The notes beneath the pieces are model-generated. The model searched no databases and was not told the DNA's origin. It was given only the letters and a program-made list of their open reading frames with translations. Position numbers and translations under genes: made by a program. Of a stretch of 64,000 bases of DNA, positions 12,501 to 24,500 are shown one piece after another. Where the stretch lies: assembly GCA_007449985.2 (NCBI GenBank), contig VIIQ02000015.1, positions 124,001-188,000 of the forward strand, given 5' to 3'. The stretch is from Desmodesmus armatus. Lineage: Eukaryota > Chlorophyta > Chlorophyceae > Sphaeropleales > Scenedesmaceae. Position 1 is the stretch's first letter. Each line of letters begins with the position of its first letter.

Positions 12501-13130
12501 TGGCACTGACTGTGCTTTCACCAAGCCTTCCAGCAACTCAGCCACTTGTGCCTGCTTGAGGCCCTCTGGGTCCTGCTCACGAAGGCGCTCCTCTGCAGGC
12601 AGTAAAGATGAAGCAATGGCAACGAAGCACTTAGTGATCGCCTTGGTGTTGAGTGCTGAGAGCGAAGCCAGCACTGCTCAGGTGATGCGGCAGCATTGAC
12701 CACAACACCTACCTCTGTACCCGCTGTCAAGCTCTGCCACCATGCCAACCTCATCTGCAGACAGCTGGTGCAGGTTTTGCTCAAAGGTGCTGTCAGGGTG
12801 TGCACCGTGCTGCTGCTGCTGCTGTTGCTGCGATGGCCCGGGCCTTTGCCCAGCTGCCTGCTGTGGGAGTGTCGGACCCCTGTGCTCCTGGTGCTGCCGT
12901 TCCTGCTGCTGCAACTTCTGTTCTCTGAGTCGAGCCTTGTTGCTGGCCAGCTCCTGCCGCAGCTCTGACTCGAGGTGCTGGGCATTGGCCTCTGCTGTTG
13001 CTTCTGCCTCTGCTGCTGTCCGCTTCTTTCTGACCCGCTTGGGTTTGTCTCCATTAGCTGCTGCACTCTGCGCTATCTCATCAGCTAGCAAAGTTTCTAG
13101 CTCCTCTGTTGTGTAGTCACGCTTTGGCAT
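9393..13130 (-). CDS. KDZ-superfamily (Zisupton-type) transposase
   Basis: Seven minus-strand exons agree in phase: 13130-12713, 12673-12164, 11950-11709, 11457-11219, 10956-10721, 10464-10232 and 9510-9393 (about 665 codons so far). The order of motifs fits KDZ transposases. A charged N terminus is followed by a CxC-like zinc cluster (CQHTGC...CCSC...LCEAHDQQQHSWAH), then GYGRLDFVKALYICSGC. Then come CPVC...HADGNLKLDVLDL, a divergent TGRFLLGCPH with ERYGYAYLMLA, and GDLVCKWYAWIAK. Across the last junction, MHSSTHVWWCQ joins VLFGPLYRTGLGLEDGE and TERINAF...MSPGG. The acidic residues of HADGN, FFFGD and LEDGE are the likely catalytic set (inference from the family). The exon after the donor at 9392 is not resolved and lies under the opposite-strand gene. 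No in-frame stops break the recognised exons, so it may be a recently active, possibly autonomous copy. Confidence 0.85.
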
Positions 13131-13294
13131 TGGCCTGATCTGGACTAGTCGTTGATCTCAACAAGGCTTGCTTGCTGTGGAGTGGGGACGTTCAGCGTTG
13201 AGAGATACCAAGATACTTGAAATCGTTTCTGAGCGATAAATGATGATGCCTGCGGCAGTCTGGGGCTTTCTGGACGATAAAATCCCTAAAGGAG

Positions 13295-13391
13295 GTATGT
13301 TGGTTGCGTGTGTGCAACAAGGGATGTAACAACTACGCTGAACGCTGACGTGCAACCTGGACCTGGGACGGGTTTGCACGCATATGTGCAA
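13295..13391. repeat. Right cluster of TTGC...GCAA near-palindromes
   Basis: Contains TTGCGTGTGTGCAA at 13304-13317 and TTGCACGCATATGTGCAA at 13374-13391. They resemble the left cluster at 6616-6664. They lie about 165 bp beyond the transposase start codon, where a transposon end would be expected. No target duplication was found by eye. Confidence 0.45.
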
Positions 13392-15563
13392 CAAGGACCC
13401 CCGCGCCGTAGCTACCACCGTGCATCATTCCGGCCTGTGGCGACTCCTGGACTGACTGGGTGTGCTGGCTGTGTTGTGCATGACAGCAAACTTGGTTTTG
13501 CAAGCTGGAGCTCCACTCGGATACTGCAACACCAGCTTTGCCCCACCATACGTTCTTCACCATTTTGCAACAATCAGCCGGTCACCTGCCATCATCAGAC
13601 ACCAGTCACAACCAACCGCCAGCTGGTCGTGGCCAAAGCTGTTGTGTGCCCTCCTTCTGTCACAGTGTGGTCGTCGAAAATTGTGGAAACTGCACAAGCT
13701 GCTATCTAGTAGTGCATGTTACTTGGAGATGCTCATGGATGTTGAACACACAAACAAGGTCAGCACCTGTTGTGTCGCTGTGTCGCCTACGCAGCCAAAC
13801 AACCGGCAGATACATTTCAGACAACAGGCAGATACACCTCAAGTTGCTGGCAGTGCGCTGTTGAGGCGCAAGGCCAGCATTACAAGCACCCAACGCACAG
13901 CAACACCTACCGGTTGACCCAGTGACTAAGCAGTCACTGAGTGTGCCAGCAGCCACTGAAGGTTTCCAGCCTTCACCCGTTCCAAGCAAACAGCAGCCAG
14001 GATTCACAATATCTGCTGCTAGCGCTCGTGCCTTTTCGTAAGTTAGCGCCCAACACATGCGGCAGAACCAGCGTATGTTGGCATGTGCAGCAAGCTGGAT
14101 GCAGCGGACGCCAGATCCGCTCTCTCCCACCTGGTACCTGGGATCCATCATGCCGTGACATATGTGCATCATGCCATCTCCAAACAGCTACTGGGTGAAA
14201 ATTTCGTGGCCGCATGTACAAGAACAGCACACAAAATGCATCCTGCATCATGATACAAAGGCAACTGCCCGCACGCAGGGGCTCCATAACACACCCGCTG
14301 CATGGTTGTTGTCGCACACTGCAAGTGTTGACAAGCAAACACTACAGTAAAACGGAACATGAATTGCCTGTCCGAAATACAGCAAATACAGCCCATGCGG
14401 TGGCTAGGGCATGAACACAAAACAGCATGGATGCATTCCGGAAGGATCCTTGCCTGAAAACTTCAACATTCATTCGGCTGGCAGCACCATCATGGTGTCA
14501 GCTGCACAGCAAGTCATTCCGGCCCAAGGGCTCATTCACACATGGCAACAAGCAGCAGGGAAACCCAACAATATGTCGAAAGAGAGCCTGTGACGCAGAT
14601 GCCAATGGTAGCGCAAGCAAACTGGGTGAGCACTCTCACTGTCAATAGGGTGAGACAGCAGACCGAAACATCAAATGCATGAATGCAGCCTGCTAAGATC
14701 CACATGTGGTGCGGAGTGCCGGAAACCACTCCGCTGAGTTTGCGCCAAATGTGCAATCAGCAGCTGGCCGCAAAATGCATACTAGCCTGTCACACACGGC
14801 AATGGCCATGCAGCAGACACGCGTCCACACCCTGTCACTGAATGTAGGCATGGCGTATGTGCACGGGGCTCAGGGACCCCACCCACTTTGTCATCAGCCT
14901 AAGGCTGAGCGGGTCTTACGGTGCCTAAAGGATGCCTGGTAACACTCGAATGTGCTTTTCCACCCTGGCACTCGGAAGCAAATGTGCGTGCAGGTACACA
15001 TACACAGGTATGTGCAGGCGCACAGCATGCGCACAACATACACACACAGATCACAGGCAGAACGCACACTCTCTGCACAGCATGGAGCGTTGCAGCTTGC
15101 ATGCTGATACACTCTGAGCAGCTGCTTGCGCAGCTGCATGACTCTGGAGTGCTATGCACACAGTATCAGCTTGTTGTCTAGGAATGTACACTCTTCTGCA
15201 GTCAACACCTCACAAGCAACTAAAACCGATAACAACACACTGTCACAGCATCAGCGCCCTTCAGACATCCTGTCTTCCAACCACACCCAGTCTGCACCAA
15301 ATCCAGCCCACACGCGCCCACCCAGTCCGACGCGCGCATCACACACATATGCACATGCATGCACTTTGTCACCGCAACAGCGCAGCCAGTGCCTTCATCA
15401 TTCTGACGGTCAGGAAACCATGCCGCTGGTGGCTGCGGCACGATGCCGGCAACCCCACTGCTGCTCTGCACCCACAACTGCTGTGATGTAGCACACGATG
15501 TGGCACTGTACAACTGCGAGGCAATGACAAAGCATAGAGAGGTGTTGTGACCCACCAACCAAC

Positions 15564-15597
<34 letters not shown>

Positions 15598-15729
15598 GCG
15601 GATGTCTCACTGTGCGCTTTCGCCGCCAGTGACCGCCTGCAAGCCCGTCACGTCCGTGCCCCACCGCCGCCCTCATTGGAAGGGCCGCCTGGGTTTAGGT
15701 TGAGGGGGGTTTAGGTTTCACCCTAAACC
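13392..15729. other. Intergenic region, no gene recognised
   Basis: Open frames are short and unsupported. The region includes a (CCAG)n microsatellite and, at its right edge, a telomere-like insertion; both are listed separately. Confidence 0.45.
15564..15597. repeat. (CCAG)n microsatellite
   Basis: About eight tandem CCAG units, non-coding. Confidence 0.9.
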
Positions 15730-15755
15730 CTAAACCTCACTGGAAGGGCCGCCTG
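15672..15755. repeat. Interstitial telomere-like repeat inside a 20-bp direct duplication
   Basis: 15721-15736 reads CCCTAAACCCTAAACC, two units of the plant-type telomere repeat, with imperfect TTTAGG units at 15692-15720. The block lies between two near-identical 20-bp copies, at 15672-15691 and 15736-15755 (CTCATTGGAAGGGCC.. and CTCACTGGAAGGGCC..). This is the pattern expected when telomeric sequence is patched into a staggered break. On the minus strand the stop codon of the ARM-repeat gene (GTT TAG) is supplied by the insert. Confidence 0.75.
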
Positions 15756-18700
15756 AGCTCCACCAATCGACATTCATGAACCACCCAGGGGTGGGAGGTG
15801 GCCACTCGCCAAGCGCCTTTGGAAGCTGCACGTTGTGGCCCATCCAGTGCTGCAGTGCGATCTCGCTTTGGATCAGCCCAGCGATGCGGACGTGTTGGCC
15901 CAGCGCGCGCAGCGCAGCTGAAGCAGCGGCCTGCAGGCAGCAGTCAGTTAAGAAGCAGTGTGTCTCTGCACTCCTTTGAACAAACAGGCAAGCAAAGCAA
16001 TAAGGCAAGCAAGCACGGCACCAGACACAAGCTGCAACATTGGTTCCCCTTCAATGCCCCCGGCGGCGGTGAATATCAGCTGACAGCTCAAGCATTGCGC
16101 TTCATGCCCACAGATGGGCTACAGACACTTATGTTTCATGCCATGAAGTGACATTACACTGCTCAGGCAGCTCATCATCATGATGTCTGCATTGATATGT
16201 CCTCACCTGTCTGTTGTTGGACATGCCATGCAGCACATCCTGCAGCGTGTAGCCCGGCCCCGATGCGTCCTGCGCATCTCGCAGCATCACCACCAAAGGC
16301 CTCACCAGGAACGAAGCAAGCTCAGCCATAATGTCCCTGAAGGAGTGAGTGAGTGAGTGAGTGAGTGAGTGAGTGAGTGAGTGAGTGAGTGAGTGCATCA
16401 CCACCACGGCCTCACAAGGAACGAAGCAAGCTCAGCCATAATGTCCCTGAACAGCAGCAGCAGGGTGCATCACGCACGCACACACAGGACATGGATATAG
16501 ACATCAAGCCTTTGTACCTCTGCTCAAACACCACTCCTAACCCAGTGGGGGGGGGGGCTGCCAGCAAAATGTTGTGTTGTGTGCTGTCCGGGTGCTTCCC
16601 GTCTGTCAAACACACTGCACACCAAGCACAAAAATGAGACCCCACCCCGTAACTGCAAGTCCAACACATGGATCATCCACCACATGGTGATGCTGTGACT
16701 CCTGCTAGTGCAGCAGTGGCACAAGACGCCGCTCGAGGGGTGTCCCAGGCACAACTCCTGCTGGCCACGTACCTGGTGCGGGGGTCAGATGCAAGGGCCG
16801 CCAGAAGCCATGCCACATGAGCCTGTGCCTTCTCCATGGCCTCCTCCTCAGCACCTGCACAACGATAAATCGATAACGTTACAACTGTTACGTTTCACAC
16901 ATTTTCAAGCTATGCCTCAACACCCCTGACAACGGAAGAAAGGCTTGTGCAGCAACCTGTGGATCTCTCCATGCTATACTGACCCTGGACGGCTTGAGCG
17001 CTTTGCACTGCTTGGATACAGGTGCGACAGGATGTATGCATCTGCATCTCAGGTACATATGTAACACTGTGGGGCTGCTGCTGTTACGAGTGTCGAGGGG
17101 AAAGTCGGATTGGTTTCAGGGTTTCAGTCCTCAAAGGTTAGTAATAGTATTGGTAGTATTAGTAAACCACACACCTGCAGGCAGGCCTGAGTCATCACCC
17201 TCCACCAGCTGCCGCTCCTGCTCGTCCTGCTGGTGCTGTCCCACAGCATAGCTGCCGCTGCCGCGAGTGCCAGAGGCAGCGGCGGCAGCAGCGGCACTGG
17301 CTGCCGCACGGAACTGCAGGATGTGTTGCTGCATGTCATCTGGCCCCGGGCGCCTGTTGAGGATGTGCGGCAGCAGGGCGAGGAGCCCCGAGGTCTCACA
17401 CACCTCCCACAGGGTGTTGCGCTCCTGAAACACGGCGACACAACAGCAGACAGTGTCAGACCTCCTCAACTTTCCCGCCCACAGCCCCATGCGGATAGCG
17501 CTGTCCTATCAACCTTGCAGCCCTATGAACCTTTATCTTTTCCTGAGAAACTGGGGTACGACAGGCCCTTCGGGGCACCCTCATGAGCCCCTGGCTCGCT
17601 GGCTAGTGCCGAGGTTGGGACTCTGTCCCAAATACTGTACTGTACTGCACCGTTTATCCCTGCTGACCTGCGCAAGGGCCTTCAGCAGCCGAGAAGCCCA
17701 CAGTACGCTGACAGGGCTGCTGTTTGGCTGCAGCATGGCTTTCAGGTGTGGCAGGGCGCCCGCCCGTACGACCAGTCGGCAGCGCACGTCACTGGTGGTT
17801 GCGATCTGAGTGAGCGCCTCTGCGGCTGAACAGCAGGCAGATGCTGTGCCCTCAGCAAGCAACCTGCACAGTTTTTGAAGAAATTAGGACAGGATGGAGC
17901 ATGACAGTGTGAGTGTGTGGGCATTTACAGTTGCTAGGCAGCAGGCAGATGCTGTGCCCTCCGCAAGCAACCTGGACAGAACAACGCGCGGCAGGACGGG
18001 ACATAATGACACTAACGTGGGGCATGACAACATTATTGTGTGATGTTCGTTTGTATAAACGGTGATGAGAAGCAGGCAGATGCTGTGCCCTCCGCAAGCA
18101 ACCTGCACAATTGTTGAACACATTGGGACAGGATGCAGCATGACAGCGTGATTTGTGAGATTGTACGGTCGCTAGGCAGCAGGCAGACGCTGTGCCGTCC
18201 GCAGCAAACTGCACAGAACAAATGATGGCAGGACGGGGCGTGACAACGTTATTCTGTGAGTCAAACATGTTTGAATGAAAAGTGATGAGCAACAGGCAGA
18301 TGGCAGAACTCCCTCCGTCTCAGCCAGCAACCTGCATATGGCAGAACAGCAGTGATGTAGCATATCACTATTATTTTCAAATAATAATGATAATAATTAT
18401 ATTGAAATAATAATAGTAATAAATCACCACACCTTGCCAGGGCTGGGATGCCGCCAGACGCCACCACATCAACTTGCGCAGCCTGGCTGCGACACATAAC
18501 CGCCAGCAGGGCCGCTGCCAGCTCCCGGTTTGCTGCTCTGTGGCTTCCCTCACGGGCTATGGACACCAGGGCAGGGATGGCCCCAGCACGCGCCACCACT
18601 GCTGCGTTGCGGGTGTCTCCCATGCACAACATGAGGAGGCTTGCCATCGTGTAGGTCACCGTCTTTTGAGCAACACCTGCAGCAAAAAATGGAGGTGCAT

Positions 18701-21451
18701 GGAAGGCATTGGGCAGCAGGAGCCGTAAAGGAAGATACGAACATGATCAGCGCACAAGCAGAATTCTTTGAAAGTTCTTTGGAAGAAACGCACGAGCATT
18801 CAGTGACTTGTACATGCATGCATGCCAACTCAACCCCAGCATGCCAACAGGATGCATGGAAAGAGCTCAGCATCAAATGTAAGCTGCCAAACAAAGGCAT
18901 GACTGCTGCACCATGAACATGCTACAGCAGGAGTCCTTGCTGATTCTGTGGCCAAACAGAGCCGCTTGAAGTCTGATACATGACACTCATAAACCATAGG
19001 AGAGTAACCATAGGACAGTCATTCAAAACGACTGAGGTTCGCGGACCCCACACCTACCTTGTTGCAACAGGCCCACCAGCAGCGGCACCACGCCCTGATT
19101 CACCAGCACAAAGTGGTTGTCCGCATTGTGACACAGCATGCATGCCAAGCCAGCCGCCTGCTCCAGCACTAGCTCCGGCCCCACAGCCTTCCCTCCTGCA
19201 GCTCCTGCTGCCACTCCTGCTGCTGTCCCCTGCTGTGCTGTGCTGTGCTGTGCTGACGACCTGCCCGAAGCCTTGAAAGGCCCGCTGGTCCTATACTTGC
19301 TGTGTACCGCCTCCCCACTGTCGCTGCTGCCGTCACCACTGCTGCCACTGCTGCCAGCGAGGTCATGGAAGCTGCTGCTGCTGCTGCTTTCAGGGGTGTT
19401 GTTTGCGGCGCCGAGAGAGTGACCCTTGGTTGCGAGGTCGTCTGCGTGGTTGCTGAGATTCTCAGGTGCTGCCTCGTGCCAGGGCTCCTGGTTGGCACGC
19501 TGTGCTGTGACGTGCTGTGGGGTGAATGCGGCTTGAGGGGCGATGAAGCCATGGTTGCGCAGCAGCTGCATCATGACTGGGACAGCGCCCCAATCCATGA
19601 TGATCTGCAGGCAGCAGGAGCGGTCCAACAAGTCAGCAGCTGGCGGTCCAAATGTTTGAAAACTGCCACTTGCACCAGCAAAACTTCTTGTCAGAAAGCA
19701 GCATAGTATAAGCATGCTGGGTACCAACCAGCTAGGAACAACCCCTCACCTGGTGCGTGGTCTCGTGTTGACCCAGGATCGCCAGCAGGCGGCAGGAGTG
19801 GCACCTCTCCTCATCAGAGCCTGAGCAAGCAAGCAAGCAAACAAGCAACACACCACGTGCGTATGTTTGGCGGCGGATGGGGGCTGGGGCCAGGGACACA
19901 TCATGTGTGCTGCATGCTGCTGGAAGGATCGCCCGGCGACGCGTACAAGCAATGACCAGCAGGCGTAGGCATGCATAGCAGCCAGACAGCACCGCTCTCT
20001 TGGCCATACCACCGCCCCCGCCTGCCGCCCTACCCAACCCTTGCTGTACTTCAGGTGTCACGCAACAGCAATCGCAGAATGCAGGGCCGGCTTGACAAAA
20101 TACAGGCCTTGTGCTGGCGTGTACACATGCAGACAGCAGGCAGCACTAGGTGTTTTCAACTTTGAGCTCACCGTCCATCATCATCTCCACCAGAACAGGA
20201 ACCACGACGCGTACAACCCCCCCCCCCCCCGGCATAGGCGCGCACAGCAGGCAGCAACCACTGCTCCCTTGACTACTCCCTCCCCCACCTCCCGCCCTTG
20301 CCCACCCTTCCTGTCAATCAGGTGTTACACAACAGGAATGGCAGAATGCAAGGCCCCGTGCTGGCCTAAGTGACAAGTTCTTGTGCTGGCGCAAACATGC
20401 AGATAGTACTGAACTTTTCACAACTCACCGTCCATCATCATCTCCACTAGAACAGGAACTACGCCCTCCCGCACGGCGTCCTGCTGACATGCGCGGTTGC
20501 GCGCTGCAAGCCGGCCGAGCACCAACATCGCCTCCAGACGCACCGGACGCGACGGCGGGGCAGTCATGACCTGAGCAAAATAATAAATACGCGCACCATC
20601 TGGTTTAACAACCACCCCCAAACCCCAACACGTGCCATTTCTCGGATCTATCGGCATGAAGGAGCACGTGAGCTGTGGGGTGTGAGGTGCCGTGCTGCAC
20701 ATTGTGAAGAAGGAAGATATCCCTTGGTCCATGTGTGCTTTGCTGTGACTTCGCCAAAGCCCGGGCGTGGTGGGACACTTTTTTGACTGGACCACTTGTT
20801 GGCTGTCATGTGCAGGGGTGAGACCTTGGCAACGTATCAGGCTCTGAACCTAAAGGTATCGATCCAATACCACGCACCTGCACCAGCTGCTGGATCTCTC
20901 CTTGGTCCGCCACCAGCTGCTGTGCTGCTGGGATCAGAGCCAGGGACAGCAGCATGCTGAAGGCCAGCTCGTGGGCACTACCCTCCTCCACTTGGGCAAG
21001 CACCTGCAGGGACATAAGAAGCGAAATGGGTTTGACTTTGAAAATGAAAGGCACAGGGAAAGCGCAACACTGCTTGTACTGAGACACCGACCTTGGGTGG
21101 AACGTGCGCCCCCACTGCAGCCCCGCCACCACTCTTCCACCCTGCCCCTGCTGCGTCAGTTGCTGATGCTCCTACTGCGCCTTCCAGCGGGTTTCATGCA
21201 CGCACCGCGCGCACGCTTCAGGCTCTCAAACTTCCCATCGACAATGTGTACCACCTGCAGTACTGTGGCAGTTGCTGATGCTGCTACTGAGCCTCAAGCG
21301 CGATCCGCGCATGCGGCAAGCGCACATGCATCAGGTCTCAATCGGCGACGTGACACCTTAAACCGCTGCCTGTTCCCACCCTACACACCTTGCAGAGCTT
21401 CGAAAAGGCCCCCACCCGCACAAAACTCATGAGAGCCAACTCCTCCTGCTG

Positions 21452-21503
<52 letters not shown>

Positions 21504-24500
21504 GCACCAGCGCCCGCTGTGTTGGTGCCTTCCTGCTGCTGCTGTGGGGCTTGCCAGCTGGCCAGCTGCTCATCCGTCATGTCCCCGTCCAGCTCACGCA
21601 TGAGCCTGAACAGCGCAAATGTAGTCACCTGCGCGCGCAAGTATGTGCAGAGTCAACAGCAAAGCAGGGTACCCCCAGTCCGTCAACACCTTGAACATGC
21701 AAGCCAGTCCTTTCACCTTGCAACAGAAAGCGGGAGCCAAACATCAAGACCGCTCACCACAAGTCAGTCTCCACCCAAACATCCACTGAAACATGAGAGT
21801 TCGCAGCGCCTGCACCAGCTTTGGCAGGCCCCCCTGCTGCTGCACCTGATCCTTGGATTCCACATCCACCCCCACTAAAGAAAGCAATCAGAATAAAGCA
21901 ATCAGAATAGAGCATGCCACACACCTGGCAGATAGCGGCAGGCACCACGTGCAGCGCCTGCACCAGCTTTGGCAGACCTCCCTGCCTCTGCACCTAGTCC
22001 TTGGACCCTAAAACCCACTCACCTCCACAACAAACACCTTGCCGCGCACCTGGCAGATGGCGGCTGGCACCACATGCAACGCCTGCACCAGCTTTTGGCA
22101 GACCACCCTGCTGCTGCACCTAGTCCCTGGACCCTAAGACCCCTCCACCTCCGCAACAAACACCGTGCCGCGCACCTGGCAGATGGCGGCTGGCACCACG
22201 TGCAACGCCTCCACCAACTTAGGCAAGCCGCCCTGCTGCTGCACCTGATTAAACTCTAGATACACCTCCGCAACAAACACCGTGCCGCGCACCTGGCAGA
22301 TGGCGGCTGGCACCACGTGCAACGCCTCCACCAACTTAGGCAAGCCGCCCTGCTGCTGCACCTGATTAAACTCTAGATACACCTCCGCAACAAACACCGT
22401 GCCGCGCACCTGGCAGATGGCGGCTGGCACCACGTGCAACGCCTGCACCAGCTCAGGCAAGCCGCCCTGCTGCTGCACCGCCCGCGCCACTGCAGGCAGG
22501 CTGGCCATGCGCACCAGGCTGCTCATTGCAAAGAACAGCAGCGGCACCTTGCGCGCATCCGGGGCTGCGTTGCTGCCAATGATGGACAGCAGGATGGGTA
22601 CTGCTGGCAGGAGGGCCTCAGACCAAAGCTCAAGGTCGGTGTCGCCACACACCCTGCGAGCATACGAGCGAGCGCACAATGGGTTGACAGTTGGGCACGC
22701 GTGGGCGAAAGTTTGATGCCAATGACATACAGCAGGATGGGTACGGCATCGGCATTGAGTGTTGCTTGTGAAAAAGGCGTGGAGTGCATGCGCCAAGGCT
22801 TTGGTGCCTCAAGGCCACCAACCTGTCTAAGCCTACACCACTTCCCCACTCACTTATGAGTCACCCATCAGCACGGTTCCAACACTAGATAACACCCATG
22901 GAACCACATCCATAAAAACAACACAAACACACTACCCCTCCCACCTGCACCATGCCTCAGTTGCCAGCACAGGCACTGCTACTGGGTCTTCAGCAGCCAT
23001 CAGCTGCAGCAGCAGTGTGTGCCGGCCTACCATGAAAGTACACCACCCCTTCACCTGCATGCCTCGGTTGGCAGGACAGACACTGCCTTCCCCCCACACT
23101 CCTTTCACTGCAAAGCACCCATCTACACCCCATCGACCCAGCCCAACCCCAAAAAAATGCTTTTCATAGCCATATATAAAGGCCTTACAACCCCTCCCAC
23201 CTGCACCATGCCTCAGTCGCCAGCACAGACACCGCTGGGTCCTCAGCAGCCATCAGCTGCAGCAGCAGTGTGTGCCGGCCGCCTGCAGTGATAAAGGGCA
23301 GGCTCAGCTGGTTGGTGGCTGCGCAGCGCACGATGGGCACCAGGGTGGCTGCTAGCTGTGCTGGGGGCATGTCTGACGCAACCTGCAGCACACAACACAA
23401 TCAAGTGGTGAGGGAGAGTATTGCCATTGCGCTGGGAGATGGCGTGTTATCCCTGAGCCTCTTCAATGAGGGATGAAGCGCCCTTGCAGACCCAGTATTG
23501 TTGACAGCAGGTGGTGCAGCTGCTGTCGCCTGTACAACCCGGCAACATATGTTGTGTACGCAACAAGCCAAAGCCTACACGCTGCAGCAACTACAACAGC
23601 AGACGGCTCATGACTGGTCAAGAGGATGAGCAGCCACACTGGGAGCAAGACACGGCCCAGACTGCTACAGCAGGCAGCTGCCTGATTGACTGAAGTCAAA
23701 GCTGGCCACACACAATGCGTATGCAATCAGCAGAGCTCACTGAGTGATGCGCTGGAGCAATCAATCTACTACAGCTAGTAGTGTAGTGCATCAGCCACCC
23801 ACCTGGAACCTCAACGGGGTGAACATGTGGGTTACGACATTGGCGATACATATTGTGCACCCGCAAGCAAACTCCACTGTATGACACGCTGCAGGAGCTG
23901 TAACATCAGTCACCCACCTGAAACTTCAACAGTGTGAACAGGTCCTGGAGCTCCCCAGCAGCCGAAGGCCCCGGCGGGGCCACTTCCACCGCCCCAAATG
24001 CATGCCCTGTCTGCGCGTCCAATGCACCTGCTACCACAGCCTCTGCTGCAGCCGCCACTGCTGCCGTCGCTGCCAGGCCTGCACCAATGCTGCCGGTGGG
24101 GTTGCCGGGCAGAGCTACTGCTGCTGCTGCGGCTGGGTTTAGCAACTGGACCTCTGAAGGCTCTGCAGCCCCGTCTAGCGAAGGGATGGTCCCCTGCTGG
24201 GGGGTGCCGCTGCTGCTGCCGCTGCTGCTGCTGCTGCTGTCGTAGGTGCCAAGTGCGTGCTGAGCCGTGCTGACGGGGCTCATCGCGCGAGAGAAGGGGC
24301 CAGTCTGCAGGAAAGCAGGGTCTGATGACTCATCTGCCCCGTCTACACTACCACCAGCACCGCCGCTGCTGGTAGGGCCCAGGGGACCTCCCGCTGGTGC
24401 ATTGCGGCAGAGACAGCTGCTAGAACGGCAGGTGTTCGGGCCCGGTTGCCTGCTGGTCAGGAATACAGAGGGAGTGGGTGCGCGCGGATGCAGTGCACTC

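Noticed and set aside
15672..15755. True chromosome end
   Set aside because: Only two to four telomere-like units are present, and unique gene sequence continues on both sides, so it is an interstitial insertion.
21206..21254. Possible small ARM exon (VVHIVDGKFESLKRAR) on the minus strand
   Set aside because: It begins in phase 0 but every usable donor leaves it in phase 1 or 2, while the flanking exons 21628-21389 and 21003-20878 join directly in phase 0.
21426..21502. Cys-rich frame (runs of Cys and Ser) on the plus strand
   Set aside because: It is the antisense of the poly-Gln CAG tract in an ARM exon; the minus-strand frame has matching splice phases on both sides.
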